In this document: positions 28,408-37,331 of the stretch, piece after piece
Layout of the letters: every line of letters starts with the position of its first letter
Position numbering within the stretch: the first letter of the stretch is position 1
Made by a program: the position numbers and the translations under genes
Source: Novosphingobium taihuense
GTDB taxonomy: Bacteria; Pseudomonadota; Alphaproteobacteria; Sphingomonadales; Sphingomonadaceae
Assembly: GCF_007830315.1 (NCBI RefSeq)
Contig: NZ_VLKJ01000004.1
Span: 330,796-394,795, forward strand
Direction of reading: 5' to 3'
Length of the DNA stretch: 64,000 bases
The notes under the pieces: generated by a model
Told to the model about the DNA's origin: nothing
The model's input: only the letters and a program-made list of their open reading frames with translations
Database searches by the model: none

Positions 28408-28994
28408 TGGGGATCGCGGTTCGGCCACTGACCGGGGGCGAGATTGCGGCGGCGCTGGATGATCTGGCCACCTTGAGGATCACCGTGTTTGCGGCCTTTC
28501 CCTACCTTTACGATGGCGATGCGGCTTACGAGGCGGAGTACCTGAGCGAATATGCTGCCGCGCCCGATGCGGTGCTGGTGGCGGCGTTTGACGGGGCGAA
28601 GATTGTGGGCGCGGCGACGGCGGCGCCGATGATGCACCAGAAGGCAGAGTTCCGGGCTCCGTTCGAGGCAAAAGGGATCGATACCGCGCGGCTGTTCTAT
28701 TTCGGCGAGAGCGTGCTGCTGCCCGAGTATCGCGGTGCTGGCATCGGGCATGCCTTCTTCGATCATCGCGAGGCGCAGGCCGTAAGGTGCGGGGCGAATG
28801 CGGCGTGCTTTGCTGCGGTGGTGCGGGGTGAGGAACATCCGGCACGACCGGAGGGGTACACACCGCTCGATGGCTTCTGGGCGAAGCGAGGGTATGCGGT
28901 CGTACCGGGGCTCACGACCGAGCTGGCCTGGAAGGAGCATGGCGACGAGGCGGAAAAGGTGAATGTGATGCAGTACTGGATGCGGCAGTGGTGA
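28407..28994 (+). CDS. GNAT-family acetyltransferase
   Basis: This 195-residue GNAT-like protein shows an acetyl-CoA-binding region near FGESVLLPEYRGAGIGHAFF (about residues 93-112). The ATG at 28407 overlaps the upstream stop. The nearby palindromic repeat and carbon-nitrogen hydrolase gene follow on the same strand, so all three genes may form one unit. Substrate unknown. Confidence 0.85.
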   Translation: MGIAVRPLTGGEIAAALDDLATLRITVFAAFPYLYDGDAAYEAEYLSEYAAAPDAVLVAAFDGAKIVGAATAAPMMHQKAEFRAPFEAKGIDTARLFYFGESVLLPEYRGAGIGHAFFDHREAQAVRCGANAACFAAVVRGEEHPARPEGYTPLDGFWAKRGYAVVPGLTTELAWKEHGDEAEKVNVMQYWMRQW

Positions 28995-29020
28995 TTGGCT
29001 CTCGTTCGCCTTTCGGCGAA

Positions 29021-29094
29021 TGCCCACCCCCAACCCCTCCCGCCTGCGGGAGGGGGGAAGGAAGAAGCGCGCCTCCCGCCTGCGGGAGGGGGGA
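29021..29094. repeat. Palindromic GC-rich repeat, two copies, abutting a start codon
   Basis: Two units with the core cctcccgcctgcgggagggg lie at about 29035-29059 and 29072-29092. The lead-in gcccacccccaacccctcc matches the copy at 20454 with one change. The second unit ends directly at the ATG of the hydrolase, so its gggaggggggg-like end supplies the purine-rich ribosome site. Confidence 0.82.
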
Positions 29095-29991
29095 ATGACG
29101 CGGTTTCTTGTCGCGGCTGCGCAGTATCCGATCGAGCGGCTGGAGGGTTGGGACGCTTATGAGGCCAAGCTGACGCGTTGGGTGGACGAGGCGGCTGCGG
29201 GGGGTGCGGCTCTGGCGGTGTTTCCCGAATATGGGGCGATGGAACTGGCGAGCCTTGATCCCGCCACGATGGGCGATCTGGCAGGGTCTATCGAGACGGT
29301 GTCGGCGCAGTTGCCGCGCGTGGATGCGTTGCATTCCGCGCTGGCGGTGCGAACGGGGATGCATATTCTGGCGGCGTCTGCGCCGCGCAAGGATGCGGAC
29401 GGGCGTTTTCGCAATGCGGCGCGTCTGTTTGCGCCGAATGGCAAATCGTCGGTGCAGGACAAGCTGGTAATGACGCGGTTCGAGCGCGAGCAGTGGGATA
29501 TCGCTGCAGGTTCCTCGCTGCGGGTGTTCGAAACGGCGCTGGGACGGCTGGCGGTTTCGATCTGCTATGACAGCGAGTTTCCGCTGCTGGCGCGGGCCTG
29601 CGTCGAAGCGGGAGCCGAGGTGCTGCTGGTGCCTTCGTGCACGGACACTCTGCATGGCTATTGGCGGGTGCGGATCGGGGCGCAGGCCCGGGCGCTGGAG
29701 GGGCAGTGCTATGCGGTCCATTCGCCGACGGTGGGCGATGCGGCGTGGTCTCCGGCGGTGGACGAGAACCGGGGGGCGGCCGGGGTCTATGGGCCGCCGG
29801 ATCGGGGGATGCCGGAGGACGGCGTGCTGGTGGTGGGCGCCGAAGGGACGGCGCAATGGGTCTTTGCCGAGATCGATACCGCGCACGTTGCCGAGTTGCG
29901 TGCCGATGGTGGCGTGCTCAATGCGCGGCATTGGGGGGAGCAGCCGGGGGCGGTTGCTCTTCCGCCGGTGGAGGTCGTGGACTTGCGCTAG
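29095..29991 (+). CDS. Carbon-nitrogen hydrolase family amidase
   Basis: This 298-residue nitrilase-superfamily protein has the catalytic triad visible: Glu in FPEYGAME (about residue 43), Lys in QDKLVMTRFE (about residue 122) and Cys in VSICYDSEFP (about residue 160). The pattern suits amidases of the superfamily rather than true nitrilases. I chose the ATG at 29095; in-frame extension to 29020 would only translate the palindromic repeat (SRLREGG twice). Confidence 0.9.
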   Translation: MTRFLVAAAQYPIERLEGWDAYEAKLTRWVDEAAAGGAALAVFPEYGAMELASLDPATMGDLAGSIETVSAQLPRVDALHSALAVRTGMHILAASAPRKDADGRFRNAARLFAPNGKSSVQDKLVMTRFEREQWDIAAGSSLRVFETALGRLAVSICYDSEFPLLARACVEAGAEVLLVPSCTDTLHGYWRVRIGAQARALEGQCYAVHSPTVGDAAWSPAVDENRGAAGVYGPPDRGMPEDGVLVVGAEGTAQWVFAEIDTAHVAELRADGGVLNARHWGEQPGAVALPPVEVVDLR

Positions 29992-30036
29992 GCGCGCGGC
30001 TATCAGGCTGGTTCGTTACGAGGGAAACCATCCGCA

Positions 30037-32241
30037 ATGTCGCTTGATGCCGCCGAGCAGGTCCACCGGCAGTTCCTTGATGCGCTGGAAAAGGGCACCG
30101 CGCGCAGGCGTTCGAACCTCGGGCTGAAGGATGTTGGCCTCAGCCCGGAGCGGGCGGCGGCGCTGTTTCGCTCGCAGGCGCTGTCTCGCCAGCTCGACCG
30201 GATGAGCCGCAAGCTGCAGGCGCGGGGCGAGGGGTTCTATACCATCGGTTCCTCGGGGCACGAGGGTAACGCGGTGCTGGCCGAAGTGCTGCGCACGGAT
30301 GACATGGCGTTCTTGCACTATCGCGACGCCGCGTTCCAGATCCACCGCGCGCATCGGGTGCCGGGCGAGAACCCTGCGTGGGACATGCTGCTGAGCTTTA
30401 CCGCGAGCATGGAAGACCCGATCTCGGGCGGGCGGCACAAGGTGCTGGGGTCGAAACGGCTGTTCATTCCGCCGCAGACCTCGACTATCGCCAGCCACTT
30501 GCCCAAGGCGGTGGGGACCGCGTTCTCCATCGGCATCGCGCGGCGGATGGGGTGGAGCGATACAGTGCTGGCGAAGGACGGCGTGGTGCTGTGCAGCTTT
30601 GGCGATGCCAGCGCCAACCATTCGACCGCGCTGGGGGCGATCAACACGGCGTGCTGGGCAGCCTTTCAGGGGACGCCGATGCCGATCATTTTCCTGTGCG
30701 AGGACAATGGCATCGGCATTTCCACGCGCACGCCGCCGGGGTGGATCGAGGCGAATTTCTCGGGCCGGGCAGGTCTGAACTACATTGCATGCGACGGGTC
30801 GGACCTTGTCGACACGATGCGTGCGGCGCGCGAGGCGGAAGTCATCGCGCGGCGGCAGAGGAAGCCGGTGTTCCTGCACATGAAGACGGTGCGCCTCTAT
30901 GGCCATGCCGGGAACGACGTGCAGCTGGCCTATCGCAGCAAGGAGGAAGTGCGCGCTGAAGAGGAGCGCGATCCGTTACTTGCGAGCGCCGCGCTGCTGA
31001 TCGAGGAAGGGGTGATGACTGCGGGCGAGGTGCGCGCGGTCTATGACGAGATCGAGGCGACGCTGGAACGGCAGGTTGAGCTGGCAATCAGACGGCCCAA
31101 GCTGCCCGATGCGGCGGCGGTGATGGCGAGCATCGTGCCACCGAAGCGCGAGGGCGTGGAGAGACCTCTCGCCTCGGCGCAGGATCGCGCCGCGCTGTTT
31201 TCCGATGATGCTGCGGCGATGGACAAGCCGCAGCACATGGCCAAGCTGATCAGCTGGGCGATGGCGGACCTGCTGCTGCAGTACCCGAACGCGATCGTGT
31301 GCGGCGAAGACGTGGGGCCGAAAGGCGGGGTCTATGCGGCGACGCAGAAGTTGCATTCGCGGTTCGGCTCGGCTCGGGTGATCAACACGCTGCTAGACGA
31401 GCAGGCGATCCTGGGGCTGGCCATTGGCGCGGCGCATAACGGGCTTTTGCCGATGCCCGAGATCCAGTTCCTCGCCTATGTCCACAATGCCGAGGACCAG
31501 ATCCGGGGTGAGGCGGCAACGCTCTCGTTCTTCTCGGACGGGCAGTACACCAACCCGATGGTCGTGCGGATCGCCGGGCTGCCCTACCAGAAGGGGTTTG
31601 GCGGGCACTTCCACAACGACAACTCGCTGGCCGTATTCCGCGACATTCCGGGCGTGGTGCTGGCGGTGCCGTCCAACGGGCGCGATGCGGTGGCGATGCT
31701 GCGCGAATGTGTGCGGTTGGCGCATGAGGAGAGCCGCGTGGTGGTGTTTGTGGAGCCGATTGCGCTCTACATGACGCGGGACCTGCATGAGGCGGGCGAT
31801 GGGCTCTGGTCCAGCGTCTATCAGCCGCCGGGTGAGGGCGAGATTGCTTTCGGGCAGATTGGCGTTGCGGGTGAGGGGGCCGACCTTGCCGTGGTGACTT
31901 ATGGCAACGGGTTCTACCTTTCGCTTCAGGCGCAGAAGCTGCTGGCGGAGCGGGGAATCCACGTGCGGGTGATCGATCTGCGCTGGCTGGGGCCGGTCAA
32001 CGATGACGCGGTGATCGAAGCGGTTGCGTCCTGTTCGCGCGTGCTGGTGGTGGACGAGTGCCGGATTACCGGTGGGCAGAACGAGGCGCTGATGGCGTTG
32101 CTGGCCGAACGTGCGCCGGAAAAGGCGATTGCGCGGATGGCGGCGACCGACAGCTTCATTCCTCTCGCCCGTGCGGCGACGCATACGCTGCCGAGCCGGG
32201 ACGGGATTGTCGCCAAGGTGCTGGAGATGGTGCGTGGCTAA
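30037..32241 (+). CDS. Fused alpha-beta E1 of a branched-chain-type 2-oxoacid dehydrogenase
   Basis: This 734-residue thiamine-diphosphate enzyme fuses the alpha part (about residues 30-370) to the beta part (about 395-734). The ThDP/Mg motif is CSFGDASANHS through LCEDNGIGIS. The beta half contains CGEDVGPKGGVYAAT and VFVEPIALY. Such fused E1 proteins decarboxylate 2-oxoacids derived from valine, leucine or isoleucine. No E2 or E3 gene is adjacent. The next gene, a FabD-like acyltransferase, starts eight bases inside its 3' end, so the two are expressed together. Confidence 0.9.
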   Translation: MSLDAAEQVHRQFLDALEKGTARRRSNLGLKDVGLSPERAAALFRSQALSRQLDRMSRKLQARGEGFYTIGSSGHEGNAVLAEVLRTDDMAFLHYRDAAFQIHRAHRVPGENPAWDMLLSFTASMEDPISGGRHKVLGSKRLFIPPQTSTIASHLPKAVGTAFSIGIARRMGWSDTVLAKDGVVLCSFGDASANHSTALGAINTACWAAFQGTPMPIIFLCEDNGIGISTRTPPGWIEANFSGRAGLNYIACDGSDLVDTMRAAREAEVIARRQRKPVFLHMKTVRLYGHAGNDVQLAYRSKEEVRAEEERDPLLASAALLIEEGVMTAGEVRAVYDEIEATLERQVELAIRRPKLPDAAAVMASIVPPKREGVERPLASAQDRAALFSDDAAAMDKPQHMAKLISWAMADLLLQYPNAIVCGEDVGPKGGVYAATQKLHSRFGSARVINTLLDEQAILGLAIGAAHNGLLPMPEIQFLAYVHNAEDQIRGEAATLSFFSDGQYTNPMVVRIAGLPYQKGFGGHFHNDNSLAVFRDIPGVVLAVPSNGRDAVAMLRECVRLAHEESRVVVFVEPIALYMTRDLHEAGDGLWSSVYQPPGEGEIAFGQIGVAGEGADLAVVTYGNGFYLSLQAQKLLAERGIHVRVIDLRWLGPVNDDAVIEAVASCSRVLVVDECRITGGQNEALMALLAERAPEKAIARMAATDSFIPLARAATHTLPSRDGIVAKVLEMVRG

Positions 32242-33247
32242 GGAGACAGTCCTCGTCGTTTGCCCCGGTCGCGGCACCTACAATGCGCCGGAGCTGGGGT
32301 ATCTGGCGCGGCATCATGGCGGGTCTGAATGGCTGGCGCGGTTCGATGCGATGCGGGCAGAGGCGGGGAAGGCGACGCTTTCGGCGCTTGATGGGGCGGC
32401 GAAATTTGGTCCGGCCTTGCTCAAGGGCGACAATGCGGCGCCGCTGATCCATGCCTGTGCTTATCTGGATTTCCTCAGCATCGACCGCGAGCGGTTCGAG
32501 GTGGTGGCAGTGACCGGGAATTCGATGGGCTGGTACACTGCGCTGGCCTGTGCCGGGGCGGTTTCGGGCGAGCATGGTTTTGCCATTGCCGACGGGATGG
32601 GCGTCAATTCGCAGCGCCATGAGCCGGGCGGGCAGGCGGTGCTGGTGCTGGCGGGGGAAGACTGGACGGTCGACCAGGCGCTCGTTGCCACTGTCGAGGC
32701 GGCGATGGCGCGGCATGGGGTGCTGCCTTCGATCCGGCTGGGCGGGATGCTGGTGGTGGCAGGATCAGTGGCAGCGCTCGATGGGTTCGAGAAGGACCTG
32801 CCGCAGCTTTCTCGCTCGCCGATGCGGCTGGCGGGGCATGGGCCGTTTCATACGCCGCTGATGTGGCCAAGCAGCGATGCCGCGCGGGCGCAGTTTCCGG
32901 TGGACTGGTTCGGCCAGCCGCAGGTGCCGCTGATCGACGGGCGGGGGAAGGTGTGGCGGCGGTTCGAGAGCGACGCCCAAGAGCTGTGGGATTACACCTT
33001 CGGCCACCAGATCCTGCAGCCTTACGATTTCACCGCCGCGATGACCGTGGGCATCCGCGAGTTTGCGCCGGACCGCGTGGTGCTGCTCGGGCCGGGGGAG
33101 ACGCTGGGCGGGGCTATTGGGCAGGTCCTGATTGCTCGAAAATGGCTGGACATCGCGTCACGTAACATGTTCACTGCGCGGCAGGGAGAGGATCCGTTTC
33201 TGATTGGCCTGGGGAGACCCAGCCAGCGGAGTATCGTGATCCCGTGA
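32234..33247 (+). CDS. FabD-like ACP/malonyl acyltransferase homologue
   Basis: This 337-residue protein has the acyltransferase nucleophile elbow G-N-S-M-G (VTGNSMGWYTALACAG, about residues 98-102) and a second catalytic His in AGHGPFHTPLM (about residue 207). I chose the GTG at 32234, overlapping the E1 stop. The first residues (TVLVVCPGRGTYNAPELGYL) resemble the VFPGQG start of malonyl-CoA:ACP transacylases but are divergent, so the acyl group may differ. It is coupled to a 2-oxoacid dehydrogenase E1. Confidence 0.82.
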   Translation: MAKETVLVVCPGRGTYNAPELGYLARHHGGSEWLARFDAMRAEAGKATLSALDGAAKFGPALLKGDNAAPLIHACAYLDFLSIDRERFEVVAVTGNSMGWYTALACAGAVSGEHGFAIADGMGVNSQRHEPGGQAVLVLAGEDWTVDQALVATVEAAMARHGVLPSIRLGGMLVVAGSVAALDGFEKDLPQLSRSPMRLAGHGPFHTPLMWPSSDAARAQFPVDWFGQPQVPLIDGRGKVWRRFESDAQELWDYTFGHQILQPYDFTAAMTVGIREFAPDRVVLLGPGETLGGAIGQVLIARKWLDIASRNMFTARQGEDPFLIGLGRPSQRSIVIP

Positions 33248-33708
33248 GTCAACCGTCGATATTGTTCGTCTGCCTAGGAAACATCTGCCGATCGCCTCTC
33301 GCCGAGGCGGCGTTGCGCCGTCGTGCGGTGGAGGCAGGGGTGGCGATGACGATAGATTCCGCCGGAACCGGTGACTGGCACGTCGGCCGCCCGCCCGATC
33401 CCCGCGCACAGGAAACCGCGATGCGCCATGGCCTCGACATTTCGAGCTATCGCGCGCGGCAGGTGACCGAGGCGGACTTCCACAAGTTCGGCCACGTTTT
33501 CGCGCTCGACCAGCAGAACCTCAAGGACCTCCGCCGCATTGAACCTTCGCGCCATATTGCCGAAGTGCGGCTGCTGATGGACCTTGTGCCGGGCCGCAAG
33601 GGCACGGCGGTGATCGATCCCTACTATGGTGACGAGGACGATTTCGAGCAGGCGTGGGCCGACGTCGATGCTGCGGCGCAGGCGCTGGTGAAGCGGTACT
33701 TGCGTTAG
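33244..33708 (+). CDS. Low-molecular-weight protein tyrosine phosphatase
   Basis: This 154-residue phosphatase has the P-loop VCLGNICRS (C-x5-R) at residues 9-17 and the general-acid Asp in VIDPYYGDEDDF (about residue 122). A GTG start at 33244 overlaps the previous stop by four bases. It dephosphorylates protein tyrosines or other phosphate esters. The tight coupling to the upstream E1/acyltransferase genes is conserved-looking but unexplained. Confidence 0.93.
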   Translation: MSQPSILFVCLGNICRSPLAEAALRRRAVEAGVAMTIDSAGTGDWHVGRPPDPRAQETAMRHGLDISSYRARQVTEADFHKFGHVFALDQQNLKDLRRIEPSRHIAEVRLLMDLVPGRKGTAVIDPYYGDEDDFEQAWADVDAAAQALVKRYLR

Positions 33709-33864
33709 TGGGGAAGGACAGGTTCCGTCTTGGCGGGGCAGCGTCAGCTATCTGTCTATTCGCGCTGAAAGCGGACCTTCCGGATACGACGCCGATGTGG
33801 TCGTGCTTCTGAAGCTTTCCCATTGCTGTTGCCGAGGTATCGCAGTCCGGTCTAACCTTGACCG

Positions 33865-34608
33865 ATGACTGCGCGCTACGACACGATCGGGATCAATTAT
33901 GACCAGCTACGATTGCCGGATCCCCGCATCGCCAGGCAGATCAATCATGCTTTGGGATCAGCCTCGACCGTATTGAACGTCGGAGCCGGAACCGGGTCAT
34001 ATGAACCTGCGGATAGGCAAGTCACAGCTGTCGAGCCGTCGATTGAAATGATCCGTAAGCGAAAACCGTCGGCCGCTCCCGTCCTTCAGGCAAGCGCCGA
34101 GCACCTTCCCTTCGAAGATCAGTCCTTTGATGCCGCGATGGCAATTCTGACGATTCACCATTGGCCCGACAAGGCTGCGGGCTTGCGCGAAATGAGGAGA
34201 GTGACGCGCGGGCCGCTCGTGCTGCTGACCTTCGACCCGTCGCACCGGCCGTGGCTGACCGACTACCTGCCCGAACTCGTGTCGCTGGACGAAGGCCAAA
34301 TGCCGAAAATGTCGCAATATCAAGAGTGGTTTGGTTCAGTGACGATCGAGCCGGTCTTGGTCCCGCGTGATTGCACAGACGGATTCCTGTACGCATATTG
34401 GTGCCGACCGGAGGCCTATCTGGACGCGCGGATCAGGTCAGGGAGTTCTTCGTTCTGGTCGCTCCCCGGGCTGGAGGCAGGCTGCTCACGATTGGCAAAA
34501 GATCTTGAGAGCGGCGAATGGGATCGCAAGTTCGGGTATCTTCGCGGTGAAACCGAATATGACGCAGGCTACAGGTTGGTCGTTGCCAATCCTGCACCGA
34601 CAGCCTGA
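33865..34608 (+). CDS. Class I SAM-dependent methyltransferase
   Basis: This 247-residue methyltransferase of the type 11 family has motif I VLNVGAGTGSYEP (about residues 36-48), an acidic residue for ribose in VTAVEPS, and LPFEDQSFDAAMAILTIHHW as motifs II/III. The substrate is unknown. Codon use looks less GC-biased than the neighbours, with frequent A/T third positions, which hints at a separate origin. A HAD gene follows after 11 bases. Confidence 0.87.
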   Translation: MTARYDTIGINYDQLRLPDPRIARQINHALGSASTVLNVGAGTGSYEPADRQVTAVEPSIEMIRKRKPSAAPVLQASAEHLPFEDQSFDAAMAILTIHHWPDKAAGLREMRRVTRGPLVLLTFDPSHRPWLTDYLPELVSLDEGQMPKMSQYQEWFGSVTIEPVLVPRDCTDGFLYAYWCRPEAYLDARIRSGSSSFWSLPGLEAGCSRLAKDLESGEWDRKFGYLRGETEYDAGYRLVVANPAPTA

Positions 34609-34619
34609 CACGCTCGGAT

Positions 34620-35234
34620 ATGCAGCGCAGGGCGATCATGGTCGATGTGGATGGCGTGCTGATCGCGCATCCACATCTCAAGGGCTGGTCGGTGAACCTT
34701 GAGATCGATCTGGGCATATCCCCTGCAGCATTGCATGAGAGGTTCTTCCGCCGCGAGTGGGACGATGTCGTGCACGGACGCGCTGCCCTTCGGGATCGTC
34801 TGGCACCTGCGCTCGCAGAGATTGCACCAGCGGCATTGCCAGATGATCTGATCGCATACTGGTTCAGCAATGACGCGCACGTCGATCACCGCCTCCTCGC
34901 AGAGCTGCAGCATCTGCGCCGAGAGGGTTTGGAACTTCATCTCGCGACTGTCCAAGAACATGAGCGCGCCAAGTATATCTGGGACAATTTGGGTCTGCGG
35001 GAAACTTTCGACAGCATTCACTATTCAGCGGCACTCGGCTATTCTAAGCCCGATCATGCTTTTTACGGTGCTGTGGAATCAGCCTCGCGGCTTTCGCCCG
35101 ACGCCATATTCTTCATCGACGACAAAATTGAAAATGTCGCAGCGGCGAAAGAGTGCGGTTGGACCGCTGCTTTGTGGACCGGCCACGAGACTGTGCGGGA
35201 TCTGATGCGAAGCTTCGAGTGGAAAGGCAACTAA
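34620..35234 (+). CDS. HAD-superfamily hydrolase
   Basis: This 204-residue haloacid-dehalogenase-type phosphatase has motif I MVDVDGVLI (about residues 7-15, nucleophile Asp), the motif III Lys in LGYSKPDHAFY and the acidic motif IV IFFIDDKIEN. It resembles sugar- or nucleotide-phosphatase HADs. It follows the methyltransferase closely and shares its slightly lower GC, so the two may have been gained together. Confidence 0.88.
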   Translation: MQRRAIMVDVDGVLIAHPHLKGWSVNLEIDLGISPAALHERFFRREWDDVVHGRAALRDRLAPALAEIAPAALPDDLIAYWFSNDAHVDHRLLAELQHLRREGLELHLATVQEHERAKYIWDNLGLRETFDSIHYSAALGYSKPDHAFYGAVESASRLSPDAIFFIDDKIENVAAAKECGWTAALWTGHETVRDLMRSFEWKGN

Positions 35235-35304
35235 CCACCCCATTCCTGCCGTTCGGTCGGCTGTCAGCGATCCGCATTAGCGGTCCTCGCCCCCCAATCT
35301 GACC

Positions 35305-36426
35305 CTAGACCCGTTTGAGGTCTGCTACAGGCTCGGCATCGACGTGGGTGACCGAGACCAGCGTGCCGGGATTGGCGTTTGCGATTGTTACCGTCGATGA
35401 CAGCTGGGTGGCCAGTGCGTTGACGATGCCGGTGCCGAGGCCCGGCTTGGCCTGGGCGAAGTTGCCGGGCAAGCCTACGCCATTATCGCCCACGAACAGC
35501 AGCCAGCCTTGCGGGTTGGTTGCAAAGCCCACCGTGATCTTGCCGTTCTTCGGCCCGCCCGGAAAGGCGTGCTTGAGCGCGTTGATCACGAGTTCGGTCA
35601 CGATCAGGCCGATACTGACCGACCTGTCTGCCGAGGTGAAGCTGTCGTCGACCACGACTTCGAGCGTCAGTTCTGCCGGATCGGCGATCATCGATGCGCC
35701 GATGCTGGCGCACAGGCCCGAGAGGTAGGGCCTAAGATAGACATCGCCGGTGGCGGTGGCGGCGAGCTGGCGCTGCAGGGTGGCGATGGACATCACGCGG
35801 TGGTGGGCATCGCGCAAATGCTCGCGCGTTTCTTCGGACTGGACGCTGCGCACGCGCTGCATCAGCACGCTGGCGATGATCTGCAGGCTGTTGGCCACGC
35901 GGTGGTGGAGTTCCTGCAGCAGGACTTCCTTTTCGCGGAGCAGGGCTTCCTTCTCCAGCTCTGCATGGCGGACCCGGTTTTCGGCGGCGCGAGACTCCGT
36001 GATGTCGGTGATGGCCAGCACCAGCCGCAGGGGCTCGCTGTCGGGATGGGCAAGAACGTGGGCGTTGAGGATCAGGGTGCGCGGTTTTGCGCCGGGGCGA
36101 CGCAGAACCATTTCATAGGCCTCGATCGCTGCGCGGCCGGCTGCCGTGGCCTTGAGGAGTGAGCGCAGCTGCGGGATGTTCCACTCGCCATCGCCCAGTT
36201 CGAAAAGTTCGCGGCCGACGATGTTGGTGCAGTTGATCGAGAAGGCGCGGCAGAACGAGCCGCTGGCCGCCTGCACGACCAGACTGTCGCTGAGCAGGAC
36301 AAGGGGGGTGGCCGACGACATGACAAGCGCCATGCCGAGGCTGCTCGCCTCGTGGGGAGGGATGGGCGTAAGGAATTCCATGGCCCGGGCTTTCCGAAAG
36401 CCGGTGACCCGCAGGGCGAGAGCCAT
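35305..36426 (-). CDS. PAS-containing sensor histidine kinase (HisKA_2 type)
   Basis: This 373-residue kinase has a PAS-like N-terminus (about residues 25-145), a coiled link, the phospho-acceptor helix in LHHRVANSLQIIASVL (about residue 170) and an HATPase with N box ELVINALKHAF and G box VGDNGVGLP. HisKA_2 kinases are common in alphaproteobacteria, often in general stress or light signalling. No membrane segment is seen, so it is cytoplasmic. A start at 36381 (MEFLTPIPP) is equally possible. No response regulator is adjacent. Confidence 0.88.
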   Translation of the reverse strand: MALALRVTGFRKARAMEFLTPIPPHEASSLGMALVMSSATPLVLLSDSLVVQAASGSFCRAFSINCTNIVGRELFELGDGEWNIPQLRSLLKATAAGRAAIEAYEMVLRRPGAKPRTLILNAHVLAHPDSEPLRLVLAITDITESRAAENRVRHAELEKEALLREKEVLLQELHHRVANSLQIIASVLMQRVRSVQSEETREHLRDAHHRVMSIATLQRQLAATATGDVYLRPYLSGLCASIGASMIADPAELTLEVVVDDSFTSADRSVSIGLIVTELVINALKHAFPGGPKNGKITVGFATNPQGWLLFVGDNGVGLPGNFAQAKPGLGTGIVNALATQLSSTVTIANANPGTLVSVTHVDAEPVADLKRV

Positions 36427-36530
36427 TTCCGGTTGCCCGTCGGCAAGGATGCTGGCGAACTCTTGTGGGTTACCATGTATTCGCCGTGCGTCCTAATCGC
36501 CTTGACGACGGGTGCGGTGTAAACCGGATG

Positions 36531-37304
36531 TCAGGCGACGATCAGCCTGACTTGTGCCTCGCTGATCATCTGCGCGGCTTGCGGCGAAATCCCGCTGTCG
36601 GTGATGATTGTGTCGATCTCGTCGAGCCCGCAGACGATGGTGCCCGATTGCGTTTCGAACTTGCTGCTGTCGACAAGCAGGATCACTTCTTCGGCGCGGT
36701 CGATCAGGCGGCGTTCGGCGGCGACGAGGACGACGTCTGCCTGCATCGCGCCTTGGGGGCCGACGGCGGCGGCACCCATGAACAGGCGCGGGGCGTGAAA
36801 GCGTGGCATCGATTCCTCGCCCGCTGCGGCAAGAATGATGTTCTGTTCGCGGAACACGGCGCCTGATGGCACGAGGATGCGCGTGGTCGGTTGTGGCAGC
36901 AGCGCGGTGACGATGTGCAGTGAGTTGGTCAGCACCTGAAGGCCCAGGCCATCGAGGTGCGCGCACATCTGCAGCGTGGTGGTGCCGCCATCGATCATCA
37001 CGCCTTCGCCGGGCGAGCACAGCGCGGCGGCGGCCTTGCCGATGGCCTGCTTGGCGGCGAGGTTGCGGGTGATGCTCTGTTCGAACGGGGTGCCGAGCAG
37101 GCGCGGGCCGGTGCCGTCTTCCCCGTCGGGCAGCTTGGCCCCGCCGTGGACGCGGACGATCTGGCCTGCTTCCTCAAGCCGCGTCAGATCGCGCCGGATC
37201 GTGGCGGGCGAGGCATCGAGCAGGGCTTCGAGATCGCGATAGCTGACAAAGCCGGTCGGCCGCAGCGCCTCGAATATCCGCCGTTCCCGTTCTTCCGCGT
37301 GCAT
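36531..37304 (-). CDS. DeoR-family sugar-operon regulator
   Basis: This 257-residue repressor has the DeoR N-terminal helix-turn-helix (FVSYRDLEALLDASPATIRR then DLTRLEEAGQIVRVHGGA) and a phosphosugar-binding DeoR C-terminal domain (VMIDGGTTTLQM, LTNSLHIVT). It is the last gene of the minus-strand kinase/lactate dehydrogenase/transporter operon and probably senses a sugar phosphate made by that kinase. Confidence 0.92.
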   Translation of the reverse strand: MHAEERERRIFEALRPTGFVSYRDLEALLDASPATIRRDLTRLEEAGQIVRVHGGAKLPDGEDGTGPRLLGTPFEQSITRNLAAKQAIGKAAAALCSPGEGVMIDGGTTTLQMCAHLDGLGLQVLTNSLHIVTALLPQPTTRILVPSGAVFREQNIILAAAGEESMPRFHAPRLFMGAAAVGPQGAMQADVVLVAAERRLIDRAEEVILLVDSSKFETQSGTIVCGLDEIDTIITDSGISPQAAQMISEAQVRLIVA

Positions 37305-37331
37305 TTGAGCTGGGGTCCCTTCCGCCCGCGC

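Noticed and set aside
29020..29094. N-terminal extension of the carbon-nitrogen hydrolase
   Set aside because: The extra residues only translate the palindromic repeat, twice giving SRLREGG, and do not resemble the family.
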